Under the pieces are notes generated by a model. That model was given only the letters and a program-made list of their open reading frames with translations, did no database searches and had not been told where the DNA came from. DNA of 64,000 nt from Perkinsus marinus ATCC 50983 (Eukaryota > Perkinsozoa > Perkinsida > Perkinsidae): NCBI RefSeq assembly GCF_000006405.1, contig NW_003212973.1:60693-124692 (forward strand), in the 5' to 3' direction. Positions 20,451-30,800 of the stretch are shown here, piece after piece (the stretch's first letter is position 1; every line of letters begins with the position of its first letter). Position numbers and translations under genes: made by a program.

Positions 20451-22362
20451 CTAGGTCGATTTCCTCTCTAGTGTAGCACTAAAGAAACCGTCCATACCTT
20501 TACTCTGGGGCATGGCATGCATGGGCTCTTCTGATAATACTAATTCATGGAAGCGACACAAATGCTGTATCTGGGAATATATGTTCGTTATCTTCACTCA
20601 AGATAGGGAACTGAAGATTCCTCAGCTGAGATCAGAAGTTTTTCAACCTGTTGTAGTTCGAGTTTACATACGAATTTAGGTATAAAAGCCCACAAGAAAA
20701 ATCTCCTAAAATTTCCCCATAATTTTCATATCGTCACCAATACATGTAGCTGAGCATATTTTCCCCCACCCCCCGAAAGTCACCTGCAGTATATTTTCCT
20801 CATCTAAAATACTATTAGTACAGTACACCAACTTGCCGCCTTTGGGTTTGAGATATCTAACCAATCTTGCTCACACTTGCATTTCCTCAATGCATATCTA
20901 CCGCAGTGAATTCCTAACAATTTCCCTTTGAAGGGCCACAAAATGGAAGAGCTTCTCATCAGAATACATCCACTTCGCATCCGGATTCCGGCGGAGAACC
21001 CCCGTCCTACTGCATGGGACCTGACAGGCATATCTTAGGTTCACTCTAGCAAGATGCAAAATTGGTCCGGAAGGTTACTACATCACATAGGACCCAATCA
21101 CATTTGCCCAATAACATCTTATGCAGTGTCGGATGCCTCGGATATAGCAAAGTATAATTCCTTATACCAGCCCGGCGTAGCCTCTTCCTAGCGTCCCTTA
21201 ACATCGAGTCCCGTACCTAACCCTATGATCATCATCAACTATGGAGTGCATACAACACCCTACATCATGTAGATATAGATGACCAGTATTCTGCATGTTC
21301 GGGCCGAACACCAACGACTTCCCTCCACTTCCGGCGCAGTAGTCCAGGACCACACTGCCGGGATCAGCTTTACTAATAATTTCGTGGCGCGCGGTAATTA
21401 TCAGATGATAATGATATCTTACACTTGTAAGGCCATTATCTGACTACTCTCATCCTGTATCTCCACTGCTCCCGATCGATACCTACTCTCAATAATTTCA
21501 TGGCGCGTGACGGTGAATGCATACTACTCAGGTAAATCCAATAACAACTTCTTATCATTGATAACCAATCCCACCGGACTAGTAGCCGTTTTCTCAACCG
21601 AAATTTCCTTACTCAAAAGAAACTTCATCATATCAGAACGCGATGACTGAACCAAGACTAAACTCACCAAAAAGGACATGATACTATGATGAGAAGCCCC
21701 CCTTGAGAGGTTCAATAGGCCACTACTACCACCCTAGTGCGTATGGTCAACCGCATAGGCTGCCGTGTGGATGAGGAAATTTTTGGGAGATTCTCATTGG
21801 TTCCTGAATATTTCTACCAGATTCGTATTAGAAACTCTCTGGTTGATGGAGGAACTCCCAGCATGTAAGAAGCGAACATATATTCCCCCAACACTTTCCG
21901 TCTGACTAGGCTTCTGCATGCTATGCACACACGCGCGTGGAGCACGAGAAACCTATGATCGATTTCCATGCTATAAAACAGAGATCGTTAGATTCTGTTT
22001 ATCAAGAATTCTCTATCCTATACCATTTCTGTTCCCTTTTTCCGGTCTGGAATATTCATCATGAAAATGATGATACCCGCCTTGAATTTCTCAAAGTGTT
22101 GAATATTGAATATAATTTTTCCCTAGCATTTCTACAAAATAACAGTGTTAGGAGAGGCAGCCTCTCCTGAGCTCGCATAGAAAAGCTATATCGGTGACAC
22201 GGACCACTCTTTCTAGATTGAGCGTAGTACTGTATGCATACTAACCTGATTAATATTGACCCGTAGGAAGGTCACTGGCCTCTCATTCAACACACTGGAT
22301 ACTTCGACTGCTTTGTCTGTTCCCAACGAATCAGCAAGTCGCCCGAATAGTTCCTTCGGCAT
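20451..22362 (-). CDS. NOP2/Sun-type RNA m5C methyltransferase with altered catalytic motif
   Basis: From the ATG at 22362: MPKELFGRLADSLGTDKAVE, RPVTFLRVNINQ, LLLDLP-DRYRSGAVEIQDE and SSQIMALQ. Then VVLDYCAGSGGKSLVF (SAM motif I), CDWVLCDV-PCSRTGVLRRNP (motif IV with its Pro-Cys), WMYSDEKLFHFVALQREIVR, YLKPKGGKLVYCTNSILDEE and NILQ, ending GMDGFFSATLERKST at the stop at 20451. The order and spacing are those of RsmB/NSUN cytosine-C5 methyltransferases. The usual T-C-S catalytic motif reads T-N-S here, with a Cys two residues upstream, so the canonical nucleophile is missing. Two neighbouring introns carry Family B motifs, and two carry Family A elements (20571-20783, and one near 21.8 kb). 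The exon between 21.74 and 22.25 kb is not resolved. Confidence 0.8.
20571..20783 (+). mobile_element. Family A element that almost exactly equals an intron
   Basis: The 213-bp last intron of the NSUN gene. On the plus strand it starts CTGGGAATATATGTTCG and ends near GCATATTTTCCCCC, followed by 16 nt to the splice donor. The splice acceptor CAG is built from the element's terminal repeat. Removal joins DEENILQ to IQHLCRFHELVLSEE. Confidence 0.9.
21378..21395 (+). repeat. Family B intronic motif in NSUN gene (1)
   Basis: AATTTCGTGGCGCGCGGT, antisense to the gene. The enclosing intron joins SSQIMALQ to a segment leading into KADPGSVVLDYCAGSGG. Confidence 0.75.
21495..21514 (+). repeat. Family B intronic motif in NSUN gene (2)
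   Basis: AATTTCATGGCGCGTGACGG variant in the next intron upstream (about 42 bp). The intron joins LLLDLP to DRYRSGAVEIQDE. Confidence 0.75.
21770..21892 (-). mobile_element. Family A introner-like element, reverse copy
   Basis: The reverse complement begins TGGGGGAATATATGTTCGC and ends in the GGAACCAATGAGAATCTCCC region. It lacks the far terminal repeat. It lies in an intron-rich part of the NSUN gene, sense to the gene. Confidence 0.8.
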
Positions 22363-23304
22363 CGACGTGCGTATCTATATTCCAATATATTATCCATACC
22401 ACACCTTCCCCACTTCTCACATGAGGATCTAGTCTTCTATTCTGTGCATTACTTCGCCACCGATCACTAGTGAGGTAGGTATCTATCATCACAACAACAC
22501 CTCCACATATCCCTCTGCACCATTATCCCTCTTACATAACCTCCCACGAGTTGATACCGGCTTAGGGGTACAATGATCGATCAACCCTTGCCAACGGAAG
22601 AGCTCATACCTAGACCAAGCTTATAAGGCTTTCTCCCCCACGAATGGTAAATCTGTACGAAAACTACACGAAAAACCACTCAAGTGAGCTGAATGGGAAG
22701 CCTTGTAGAGGAGACGCATTGATCAGGAGTATAGCGCTGGTTTTTTTAAGATTCCATTTACAAATTAGAGTCAACACCGTATTCGTAATTCACAACGTAG
22801 TATCACAGTATAAGGTTCTAGGATATGAATTCCTATCATATATTAATAAAGTCCAACAACATGACCGTTTCACTCTAGTATATGAAAACTCATCACCGAA
22901 TCTAAGCCTTGGTGAAGTTTCAGAGAAAGTACTTAGAACTGCTAAGTTAGCGAATTTTCGCTCCTTACATGAAAAAAAAGAGGAAAGTGGCACAAAACCG
23001 AAGTGATAAACAGTAGAAGTGTGGGCTTACATATGGTCTGATATCCAAGCACGGTCATCAGCATTGATAGCTCGATGGGCTTGGAAATATCTATGGTTGG
23101 GAAATACCGTCACGCGCCACGAAATTCCCTACCGATGAAGAAACATATCCACTGGGGTGTGGTGCTGCTTAACCTTATCAAAATGGAGTAGGGCGTTCTC
23201 CAAATGCCGGACTCGGAAAGCATTCATATTAGAAACAACTGCGATTAGTAGTAATAAACCATCAAACCAAACATTCCCTTTTTATCCGATACACACCATC
23301 ACAA
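22363..23304. other. Unresolved stretch with AT-rich ORF and one Family B motif
   Basis: Contains a 120-codon plus-strand ORF at 22644-23006 of AT-richer composition (ending LHEKKEESGTKPK) that I cannot assign. It also holds a Family B motif at 23106-23126 in reverse orientation (CCGTCACGCGCCACGAAATT). Nothing here is supported as a gene. Confidence 0.3.
23106..23126 (-). repeat. Family B motif outside a resolved gene
   Basis: The reverse complement is AATTTCGTGGCGCGTGACGG, matching the variant at 21495. GT and AG words flank it, so it may mark an intron of an unrecognised gene or UTR. Confidence 0.6.
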
Positions 23305-24088
23305 TCATCGACTAAACCGTGCACCATCTATCTCCTCCAGTTTCTTTATTAATTCCCCACGCATTCTCATCCATACCTCATCCTTGGCAACAGCGACCGC
23401 ACTAATAACCTGATGGGGCTCAACTCGCCCTACGTATTCCTTCATATCGAACCTGTCGAGCAACCTGACGTGGTCCTCTCAACCACATCCTCTTAAGTAA
23501 GGCCAGGAGGTCTGATAACTCCGGATAGGGTGATTCCTCACTAACCTGAGCACACCTAGATCAAGCATCCAACTTGGTTAACTAAACCTGGGATATGATA
23601 TTACCTTGAATGACCAGCTTTGAAATATATTATCAAGATTTACACACGAGTTAGGGTAAGAGTATACAAAACCAACTAGAATTTCCCGAAATTTTCTCAG
23701 AATTTTCATGTTATCCCCAGCATATGTAGCTTGCCACATTGTTAGTATCCCTTTGCTGTTGCTGAGAGACTTCCAATAAGGTTGCATATTCACGGAATAG
23801 ATCTTCAACCTGGTGCTCCACCTAAAATCCACTCAACCATCATCATCATTTCAGCATAACCTTATAACCACACACTTTAGTCAATACAAGTTTCAAATGG
23901 CGGTTCTCCAAATGCAGAGCTTTGTTATCAGCCACTAGCCTCTCCACCTCCTGCTTCGATAAGCATCTATCACCAGGGGTCAAGGGCTTAGGGCTATCAC
24001 TCTCAGAAGAGGGAGCTGTAGATAGTAGTATAGGGGAGGAAGGCAGGGACATCATCGGATGGTAACCTCGATGAGACCCCGATCCCAC
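23305..24088 (-). CDS. Coiled-coil (bZIP-like) hypothetical protein
   Basis: The ATG at 24088 opens MGSGSHRGYHPMMSLPSSPI, followed by a Ser/Pro-rich stretch and the helix QEVERLVADNKALHLENRHL. Later exons read VEHQVEDLFREYATLLEVSQ, YPELSDLLALLKRMWL and VISAVAVAKDEVWMRMRGEL, then KKLEEIDGARFSR before the stop at 23305. The first helix has leucine-zipper spacing with a short basic stretch nearby, but a bZIP basic region is not clear. One intron (about 23.58-23.76 kb) contains a Family A element. Function is unknown; a DNA-binding or scaffold role is only a guess. Confidence 0.5.
23612..23742 (+). mobile_element. Family A introner-like element, eroded forward copy
   Basis: Retains the central blocks TTTACACACGAGTTAGGGT and AATTTTCATGTTATCCCC. 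The 5' terminal repeat is eroded (GAAATATATTATC). It lies in an intron of the coiled-coil gene, antisense to it. Confidence 0.7.
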
Positions 24089-24518
24089 TGAATATTCTGA
24101 GGCTATATCCTAGTATGCTAATGCTGATGGGCTACTATCCACTAAAGTATTAAAATATACTATTATTAGAAGAGCTCAACAGTTATGTATTGAGACGATG
24201 ATAATAATGAACGATATGAGTTATAATAATAATTCGATATGCATTGTATGATCGACAATACAATACTCAATTACTATCCATATTTGTCAGTGGACCTTTT
24301 CAGTTTTAAAAACATATTACTACCAAAACTGTGCGAACATCATACTAAGCCGATGATGATAGTATAAACAACACAATTTTGTATATGTTCGAGGAGAAGA
24401 TCTTATCACCATACCATTTAATACATCATAATCATTATATTTCCAAACCCTTCCCGGAGATCCACCCATTTACCAAACACTGAACAGCAACAAGCTCGCT
24501 GTAAAGAAGTCGTGAAAA

Positions 24519-24906
24519 TCAGAAAAATTTCTTCCATCCGGCCAACAACGATTCAGGAGTGCAGACCGTCGCCTCCCATTCGGGTCTCTTCTCAATCGTA
24601 CTCAGCATCATAGAGCATTGTGAAGGTAACGGTGGGAGCTTACGATAGTGAACTCCCGCAATACTGTACTGATACCTAATGACGACGCATGCGACCAAGC
24701 ACTGTTACCTAGGCCTACAGTAGTGGACATAACTTGACCTGCAACTCTGTGATTCTCTTAGCATTCGTCGTTGGAGGTAGAGTTGCTAATACTTCATTTA
24801 ACGCTTTAACAGCATCCATCAAAGTAGATGGATTAGCCGTACCCTTCATCGTGGCGAACCATGCAGATTGGAAGGCTTTCAGCTGATATAATAACCAACA
24901 ACTCAT
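24519..24906 (-). CDS. Small hypothetical protein, two exons
   Basis: The ATG at 24906 gives MSCWLLYQLKAFQSAWFATM, KGTANPSTLMDAVKALNEVL, ATLPPTTNAKRITELQ and, after an intron of about 60 bp, YQYSIAGVHYRKLPPLPSQC, ending ESLLAGWKKFF at the stop at 24519. That makes about 110 residues. No family is recognised. The open frame across the junction and the lack of alternatives support a real gene. Confidence 0.4.
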
Positions 24907-25594
24907 TTTGCGCACCTACCCTATAGATATAATGTATACTATTTAATATTAATACCTTTAAAATTATATTATGATATCATATAATCATAACTATACGTTA
25001 GATCAGTACAATGGGATATCCATACAGATATTAACATGATTGCGGAGCGAGCGAAGCGAGCGGAGCTTATGTTACTGCGCACGAACACTCGTGTGCGTGC
25101 GTCCGTCCGTCCGTCCGACCGACCGTGCGTGAGCAAAAATTCCGACCCGACCAGGGCGATTCAGAAGACAAACAGGGTATCATTCTGTCCCTCGTTGACT
25201 GCTCATCAGCGTAAAAATATAGCGAAAGTGTGGCTGTTGCTTTTCCCGCTTATTTTTGACGAAATGGTTCTTCGCACAAGAGATGAACTATTAGCTCAGT
25301 ACGTTAGTGACCACGACTCTCAACCGAACGGCCCAGGGTCATATCCCACGATGTTCATTTTCTCACATGTCTCTATAAGGAGACAGTGGTCGGCCACGTC
25401 GACGACGCCAGCCAACCCCCGACAACCTTTTGGTTTTCAGTCACCCAATTTCCAAAATAATTTCAATAAGAACCCGCTAAATTCTTGATAAGAAGCTCAG
25501 CGAGCTCCGCCCCTTCGAACCGAAGACCTAGTATTATATAATACTGGTTATCATATATATTAATAATACGGCTGGACTATGATACTTGGTCCCT
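24907..25594. other. AT-rich spacer followed by a low-confidence open stretch
   Basis: 24907-25030 is very AT-rich. A plus-strand 150-codon open frame (25036-25488) begins in a self-complementary GCGGAGCGAGCGAAGCGAGC tract and has no protein-like features. I treat it as noncoding. Confidence 0.4.
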
Positions 25595-25596
25595 TT

Positions 25597-25692
25597 CCTC
25601 GGCTGAGCTTAGGAGTTAATACACGAACCGGGGTAGGAGTGTACAGAAACCAAAATTACCACAAAATCGTCATATGTGCATATGTTTGCATA
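25597..25692 (+). mobile_element. Family A introner-like element, partial forward copy
   Basis: Begins at the CTCGGCTGAGCTTAGGAG block and contains GGGGTAGGAGTGTACAGAAA. Both ends are truncated. It lies directly downstream of a splice donor in the GST-like gene. Confidence 0.7.
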
Positions 25693-25699
25693 TCCCTCA

Positions 25700-26301
25700 C
25701 CTCATTATCGATGACTTCCCTCTCCTGTGTAGTAGTACTTCCCACAACATCAGGACATAGCTGCTGTAATATATCCTCGGAGTCGGCAATGATAGTATCC
25801 TTATATACCCATACAGGGACAGTCCTAACAGCAGAATAGCGATTCTATCACCACACCATTTCCAATTCATGATGGAATTGCTAGAAACACCAATTCTTCC
25901 AATCATAAACCCAAATCTGTGATTTATCCAAAACTTCCACTATAATCAATCTCACAGTAGCTTTGAGTTAATTTCGAGCGGCTGAGTTGTGTTAAACTCA
26001 TTGATATGATTCATCGTAGAAGGCAACCACAGAGACACCACTACCCTACCCTTTAGGATTGGCCTGCAACAATTCGGCTGACTTCTTGGTCATATCTTCC
26101 AACTTCAATATGTAGTCATTAATGCCTTGAGAAGCCAGTCCTAGACGAGCCTGAGTTGAACATTTTGATACCACACCTTTCTGAAATGATCACCTTCTGT
26201 GTGAAGGGGCAGTCACCAATGATAGTAGGGTCCTGGACAGCCCCTTTGGCGTACAGTATCGGCTTCTCACTAACTACTGATGATTGGATTGAGCTTGACA
26301 T
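25700..26301 (-). CDS. GST/dehydroascorbate reductase (CLIC)-like protein, 3' end unresolved
   Basis: Exon 1 (26301-26194, 36 codons) ends QDPTIIGDCPFTQK. This has the G-D-C-P-F-x-Q-x active-site motif of the DHAR/CLIC branch of glutathione transferases, in which the Cys forms a mixed disulfide with glutathione. Exon 2 reads ARLGLASQGINDYILKLEDM, TKKSAELLQANPKG. Exon 3 reads TVPVWVYKDTIIADSEDILQ, the thioredoxin-fold Val-Pro cis-proline and the E/D-S glutathione-binding motif. After IDNE a donor leads into an intron holding a partial Family A element. The helical C-terminal domain expected from the family was not found downstream. Confidence 0.65.
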
Positions 26302-26735
26302 TATTATTGAACTTAAAACCTAGTACTATGGAGAGAGAAATATCATCGTAACTACGACAGGAGCTCTGGAAGTGCAACTATCTAATGTCTGGCACGAGGC
26401 AATCACTTTGTCACCTCTAAGGTAATCAACAGATTCATGACAGAAATAGCGATCCTAAAAGCCTAATACTACGGTAGATTACACTAGTCACAGAGAAGAT
26501 GATTAAAAGTTACGTTACGTAACAGTTGCGTTGAGTAAATGCAAGAATTGCAAGATGGCTGAGTATGCCATGGACGAACCCGCATGATTATGGTATACTC
26601 AATCGTTTTGAAAGGAATATGTGATCCATGAACTTCATCATCGGGTATCATTCTTTTGTGACCAAGTGTTGTCGTTTTCGACAAGTCATTAGTGACCATG
26701 CGTAGGTTAACTTGTGCAATCTTGGAGTTAATTCT
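26302..26735. other. Intergenic stretch, nothing recognised
   Basis: Between the GST-like gene and the palindrome upstream of the MAPEG gene. Only short ORFs are present; no repeats or RNA genes are seen. Confidence 0.4.
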
Positions 26736-26782
26736 GGGGTAATCATTCGGGGGTAGAATTCCTACTTCCGAATGATAACCCC
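26736..26782. repeat. 47-bp inverted repeat
   Basis: Arms of 15 bp (GGGGTAATCATTCGG at 26736-26750 and CCGAATGATAACCCC at 26768-26782) pair at 14 of 15 positions, around a loop that is itself nearly palindromic. It lies about 140 bp upstream of the MAPEG start. It could be a small foldback element or a promoter or terminator structure. Confidence 0.75.
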
Positions 26783-26810
26783 ATACATATTTCTACCATA
26801 GAAATGGGTC

Positions 26811-26880
26811 GTGTGGCGTGATGGATTCCGCATTGGTCTTCTAAACGTAAGGTTGTCGGTTCGAATTTCATCGAGGTCGT
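26811..26880 (+). other. Degenerate tRNA-Arg(UCU)-like sequence
   Basis: GTGTGGCGTGATGGATT (D-arm/A-box-like), GGTCTTCTAA (anticodon-loop-like, TCT) and GGTTGTCGGTTCGAATTTC (B-box-like) occur in tRNA order and spacing. The T-stem and acceptor stem pair badly, so it is not an obvious functional tRNA. It lies just upstream of the MAPEG start, possibly in a 5' UTR intron. Confidence 0.4.
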
Positions 26881-26924
26881 TTTTATCTGATTATTGTTAT
26901 CAGTCTGGAATACTTCCTATCCTA

Positions 26925-27670
26925 ATGGGACACGGTATCTTCACTCTGTTCGGTATCATCTACCCGATCAATTTCTTCCTCGCCGTTACCACAGTTAAAT
27001 CGGCAGTTTCAAGCGACCTCGTCGACATCATTCGCTACGCATTACCTCAACATACTCATTGGATCGATGATTCTGACTTAGCCGTCGGTTGTAGGAGTCC
27101 CCTTAGTACCTCTCGTTGTTGATTCATCTCTGCAGGTGTTGGATTATCACTCTTGATGGCATATGCTCTCGTGAGTGTAGCTAGTGGGGTAAGTCATCTT
27201 CCGTCTAGGCTGTGGAAGTCTGACACTGTGTAGATACAGGCTATGCGTCCTGAGGGTTATGATAATCACTATGGACGTTTCCAAATGTCACGTGCTAAAC
27301 CTGGTCTAGGGTTGAGGATGTACGCCTCACACTACAATGCACTCGAGTGCTTCACAATGTTCTCTATTGCAGTACGACTTAGTCATCGTCATCTCTCGGA
27401 AGTGAGTTATTCGTGCAGGTGATTTTGGGGAATCTACGTGGGATGGACGCACACCTCTTAGCCAACTTGTCGCTAGTGGTGATCCTGGCTCGTAAGAATT
27501 ATCATATTTTCCACATTCTCGATTTTGCCATCTTGCGAAGCATTGCTTTCGATACGGCTTTTATGGCGATACTGACTATCATGATGGAGGCCGCACTCCC
27601 CGGGAATTCTGTGGTGAAGTTCATGACATCTGAAAGCTGGACCCTGCCCAGTTTATATAACATCTCGTAA
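26925..27670 (+). CDS. MAPEG-family membrane protein (microsomal GST-like)
   Basis: A four-exon gene: 26925-27087, 27136-27188, 27240-27371, 27419-27670. Introns are 48, 51 and 47 bp. The protein begins MGHGIFTLFGIIYPINFFLA (first membrane helix). It continues GLSLLMAYALVSVASG-AMRP and MYASHYNALECFTMFSIA, the N-x-x-E motif of MAPEG proteins. It ends its core with LARKNYHIFHILDFAILRSI, matching the family's A-R-x-x-Y-x-x-x-Y...R block. MAPEG proteins are trimeric four-helix enzymes of glutathione and eicosanoid metabolism in the ER. The start was chosen as the first Met before helix one. Confidence 0.8.
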
Positions 27671-27804
27671 TTACTCATGAGCTATGCGGGTGATCATTTC
27701 TTCCTAGACCCATTATTTTGAGTTCACTAGTGTGGGAGTTGGCTATCGAAAGTGTATGAGCCTAGGGTAAGGCGAGCCTCCACCGGCAGCTTTCTTTCCT
27801 CCTC

Positions 27805-30800
27805 ATGTCGTCATCTACTGGTGGCACGCCGGGGATAGCTGGTGGGTTGAAGAGGCTGGCGGAGTTCAATAAAGCTCTTACAGCATTACCAGCGAAAGCA
27901 TCAGAGAAACAGATACAGGACATGTGTGCCTTGGCGATGGAGATGCCGGATGAAGCGTAATAAGGGAGGCTTCATTTCATCTGGAAAGCAATCATCTCGT
28001 AATTGGGGGAATATATGTTCGTTTTCCTCATCTGAGTTCGGGAGGGTCCTCACTGGTTTATGCAGTTCACATACGAATTAGGGTAGAAGTATACAGGAAC
28101 CAACAAGAATTTCCAGAATTTCCTGATAATTTTCATATTGTCACCAACACACGTAGTTGGGCATGTGCATCGTCACACATAATGAGGTACTCCTCTATCT
28201 CCGTGTATAGCAGCACTATCTTGGATATTCCTGCCCCGTGTAATGACTAATGCCTTTGATAGGTACGATGTCGTCTTAGCCATCACTAACGATATTAAGA
28301 ACGTCGGCAACAGGGTAGGGCCTGCCCACATTAGCATTCCTACAGGAGTCATCTTAGGCGGGTGCGGCTCAACAACAGCGGATCAAAACGGTGATCTCCC
28401 TCGTGGATACTCTTTTGAAGGCAAAACCTCCTGGAGGGCGTTCGAATAAGGGAAGCTCATCTGTGGACAACAGCTATAGGATATACATATTGAAGAGCAT
28501 TGATGATATCTTTGTAGCAGCACTGAAGAGAGCAGATCAATCGGTGAGAGTTGAGAAAGGTGTGGTATGAGTTAATAACTGTGATAGACCCACTCTTGGT
28601 TGGAACGTGTATTGGAGAGGTGGAAGGAGCAGGGCAATGCTCTTCTGCCCGAGAGGATACTCAATAGATTGACGGCAATGCACGGTAACGTTAAACCCCA
28701 AGTTAAATCGGTGAGAACACCCTAACCCTTCTGATGACCTCCCATTGGGGTCATGCTTGGTAGATCCTTAAGGGCTCTGGAGGGGGCTCGTCTACACATC
28801 CTTCCTCCAATCGGTCATCATCATCATCGGCAGCAACAACAGGAAAGGAGGGCAAACGTACTAGAGGGCTGCGATACTCCTCGAATGATACAGTATGACG
28901 TAGGCTGTTGTGATACACGTCTTGCAATGTAGTATAATGTTGCACCCAAACTACTCTACCATCGTAATATGTTTAATACGATATATCATCATTATCTATG
29001 TATACTGTGTATCCCCGTAGTGACTATGTTGTTTTGGTGGTCTCAGCTTTCGCCAAGGAGATTGCTTTGGCCGAGAGGGAATTGGACCTCATTGGTATGA
29101 TCCAGTCTAAGAGCTTTAAGAACTCCAAGGACAGGAAGGATGTAAATTTAACATACTAATGTTGTTGTTACAATCTAGTACCCTTTAGGCTATGAAAATC
29201 CACGAAGTTCGTTTAGCTGCGACTCGTTTGAAAGAAGGCAAACGTAAAGAGGCATCGAAGACCCTCTCTGATGCTAAGAAAAGTACTCCTTAGTGCGTCA
29301 TCAGTGTCTGGACGTAGTGCTGGCATTTAGAATATGCTCATATGGTGGAGGTGTGGAAGAATAAACAGGCCGAGGCGATGAAGGCTAACGAGGCAGCAGC
29401 AGCTACCTCGTCATCATCCCTTACTGAGGAGGAGGAGGAGGTTGTAGACACGGCAATGGAGGAAATACCAGGTCATGGGAAGAGGGCGAGATTGAATCGT
29501 GAAGAGAGGGAGGTGTGGTATTGGAAATAGAGGAGTCATTGTTGACTTATGTCCTTCCATTGTCTCAGTCCTCAAGTTCACCAGAGCCCCCTATTAAACG
29601 GAAGAGTAGGTCGAATGCTGTATGGGGGGAATATACATTCGATGGTTTTTGCATCAGAATCTACAACTGAGGTCGCCGGTAGCACCAGCAGTGATGAAGG
29701 TGGTGATCATCGTGAAGTAGGGCATGAGGAAGGGAAGGTGAGCATCTTGCAATCTTGCTATTCCTCAACGCACATCTGCAGATACCATCCGGGATACTGG
29801 GCTCACCGCCAGACGACTTGCCGCCGATGGAGTTCTCTCTCGAGTGGATTCAGCATTTTTTCATGATGGTGAATTTTTCACGCGCCACGAAATTGGGAAA
29901 GACTATCCTTCAGATGTCATCAAAGATTCCCTATCATCCCTCCCATGATGTTCTTTTAGCAAGTAAAGTTAAGACCGTTGAGCAAACGCAAGAGCAGGTG
30001 AGATTCCAAGGTTGATACAAACACCCATCCCTCTCCAGCGTGTAATCGTCGATGGCTTATCACAGCATGAGCTGCTCCTCGTCCTCCGGTTCATCGAAAG
30101 GTTGGAGACACATATAAGAGTGCAGGTGAGCGATGATACGGGCGACGGCGGCGTGGGAGACTACGTACATGACTATGAGGAAATTCTGAGGAAATTTGAA
30201 TATTTTTGTTGGTTCTTGTATACTTCTACCCCCAGTGCGAATTAACGAGGCAACTCCCGAGCCGTATATTCCAATATTGTCATGGATTGGGTGTAGGTGG
30301 CAGAAACGAGGAAGTTGGCAGCAGCTGCGGCGGCTAGTGGGAAGAAGAATCAGGGGTTAAGTCAAAAGGCTCTGGCTCATATTCAAGTGAGTGTTTGTTC
30401 AATTTCGTGGCGCGCGGTCATCTGTCGTAGGTACCCCATAAATTTCGACTGCTGCACTCGATGGGCGATCCATCGACCTCAGGGTTACTCGATCTTTACT
30501 TCAACATGCCTGTAGGCAGCATGTGTAGGGGAGGCCCTTGGTGGACATCCCTCGACAGGTCCAGTGTGGAACTTGTGCTCTTCGATTTGCCATACGACAG
30601 GATCTTCTTGATCATCATGATGCACACTACTTGAAGACAACTATGCTGCAGAGACGAGTGAAGCAGGTGGAACAGGAATACCGAGGATGGAATGAGGCTG
30701 GTAGGCGTCATACACTCGGGGTGTAGTAGTAGTAGTAGTAGTAGGATGTATTCCCTTTAGTGAACGATTGGTTCGATAATAAGGGGACGCCAATGCTTGG

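Noticed and set aside
22644-23006. 120-codon plus-strand ORF as a gene
   Set aside because: No family, no splice context and AT-rich composition. It may be part of an insertion, but there is not enough to call a CDS.
25036-25488. 150-codon plus-strand ORF
   Set aside because: It begins in a self-complementary GC-rich tract, has no family resemblance and poor composition. Its neighbours on both sides are minus-strand genes.
26811-26880. Functional tRNA-Arg gene
   Set aside because: Boxes are in order, but the T-stem has mismatches and the acceptor stem does not form.
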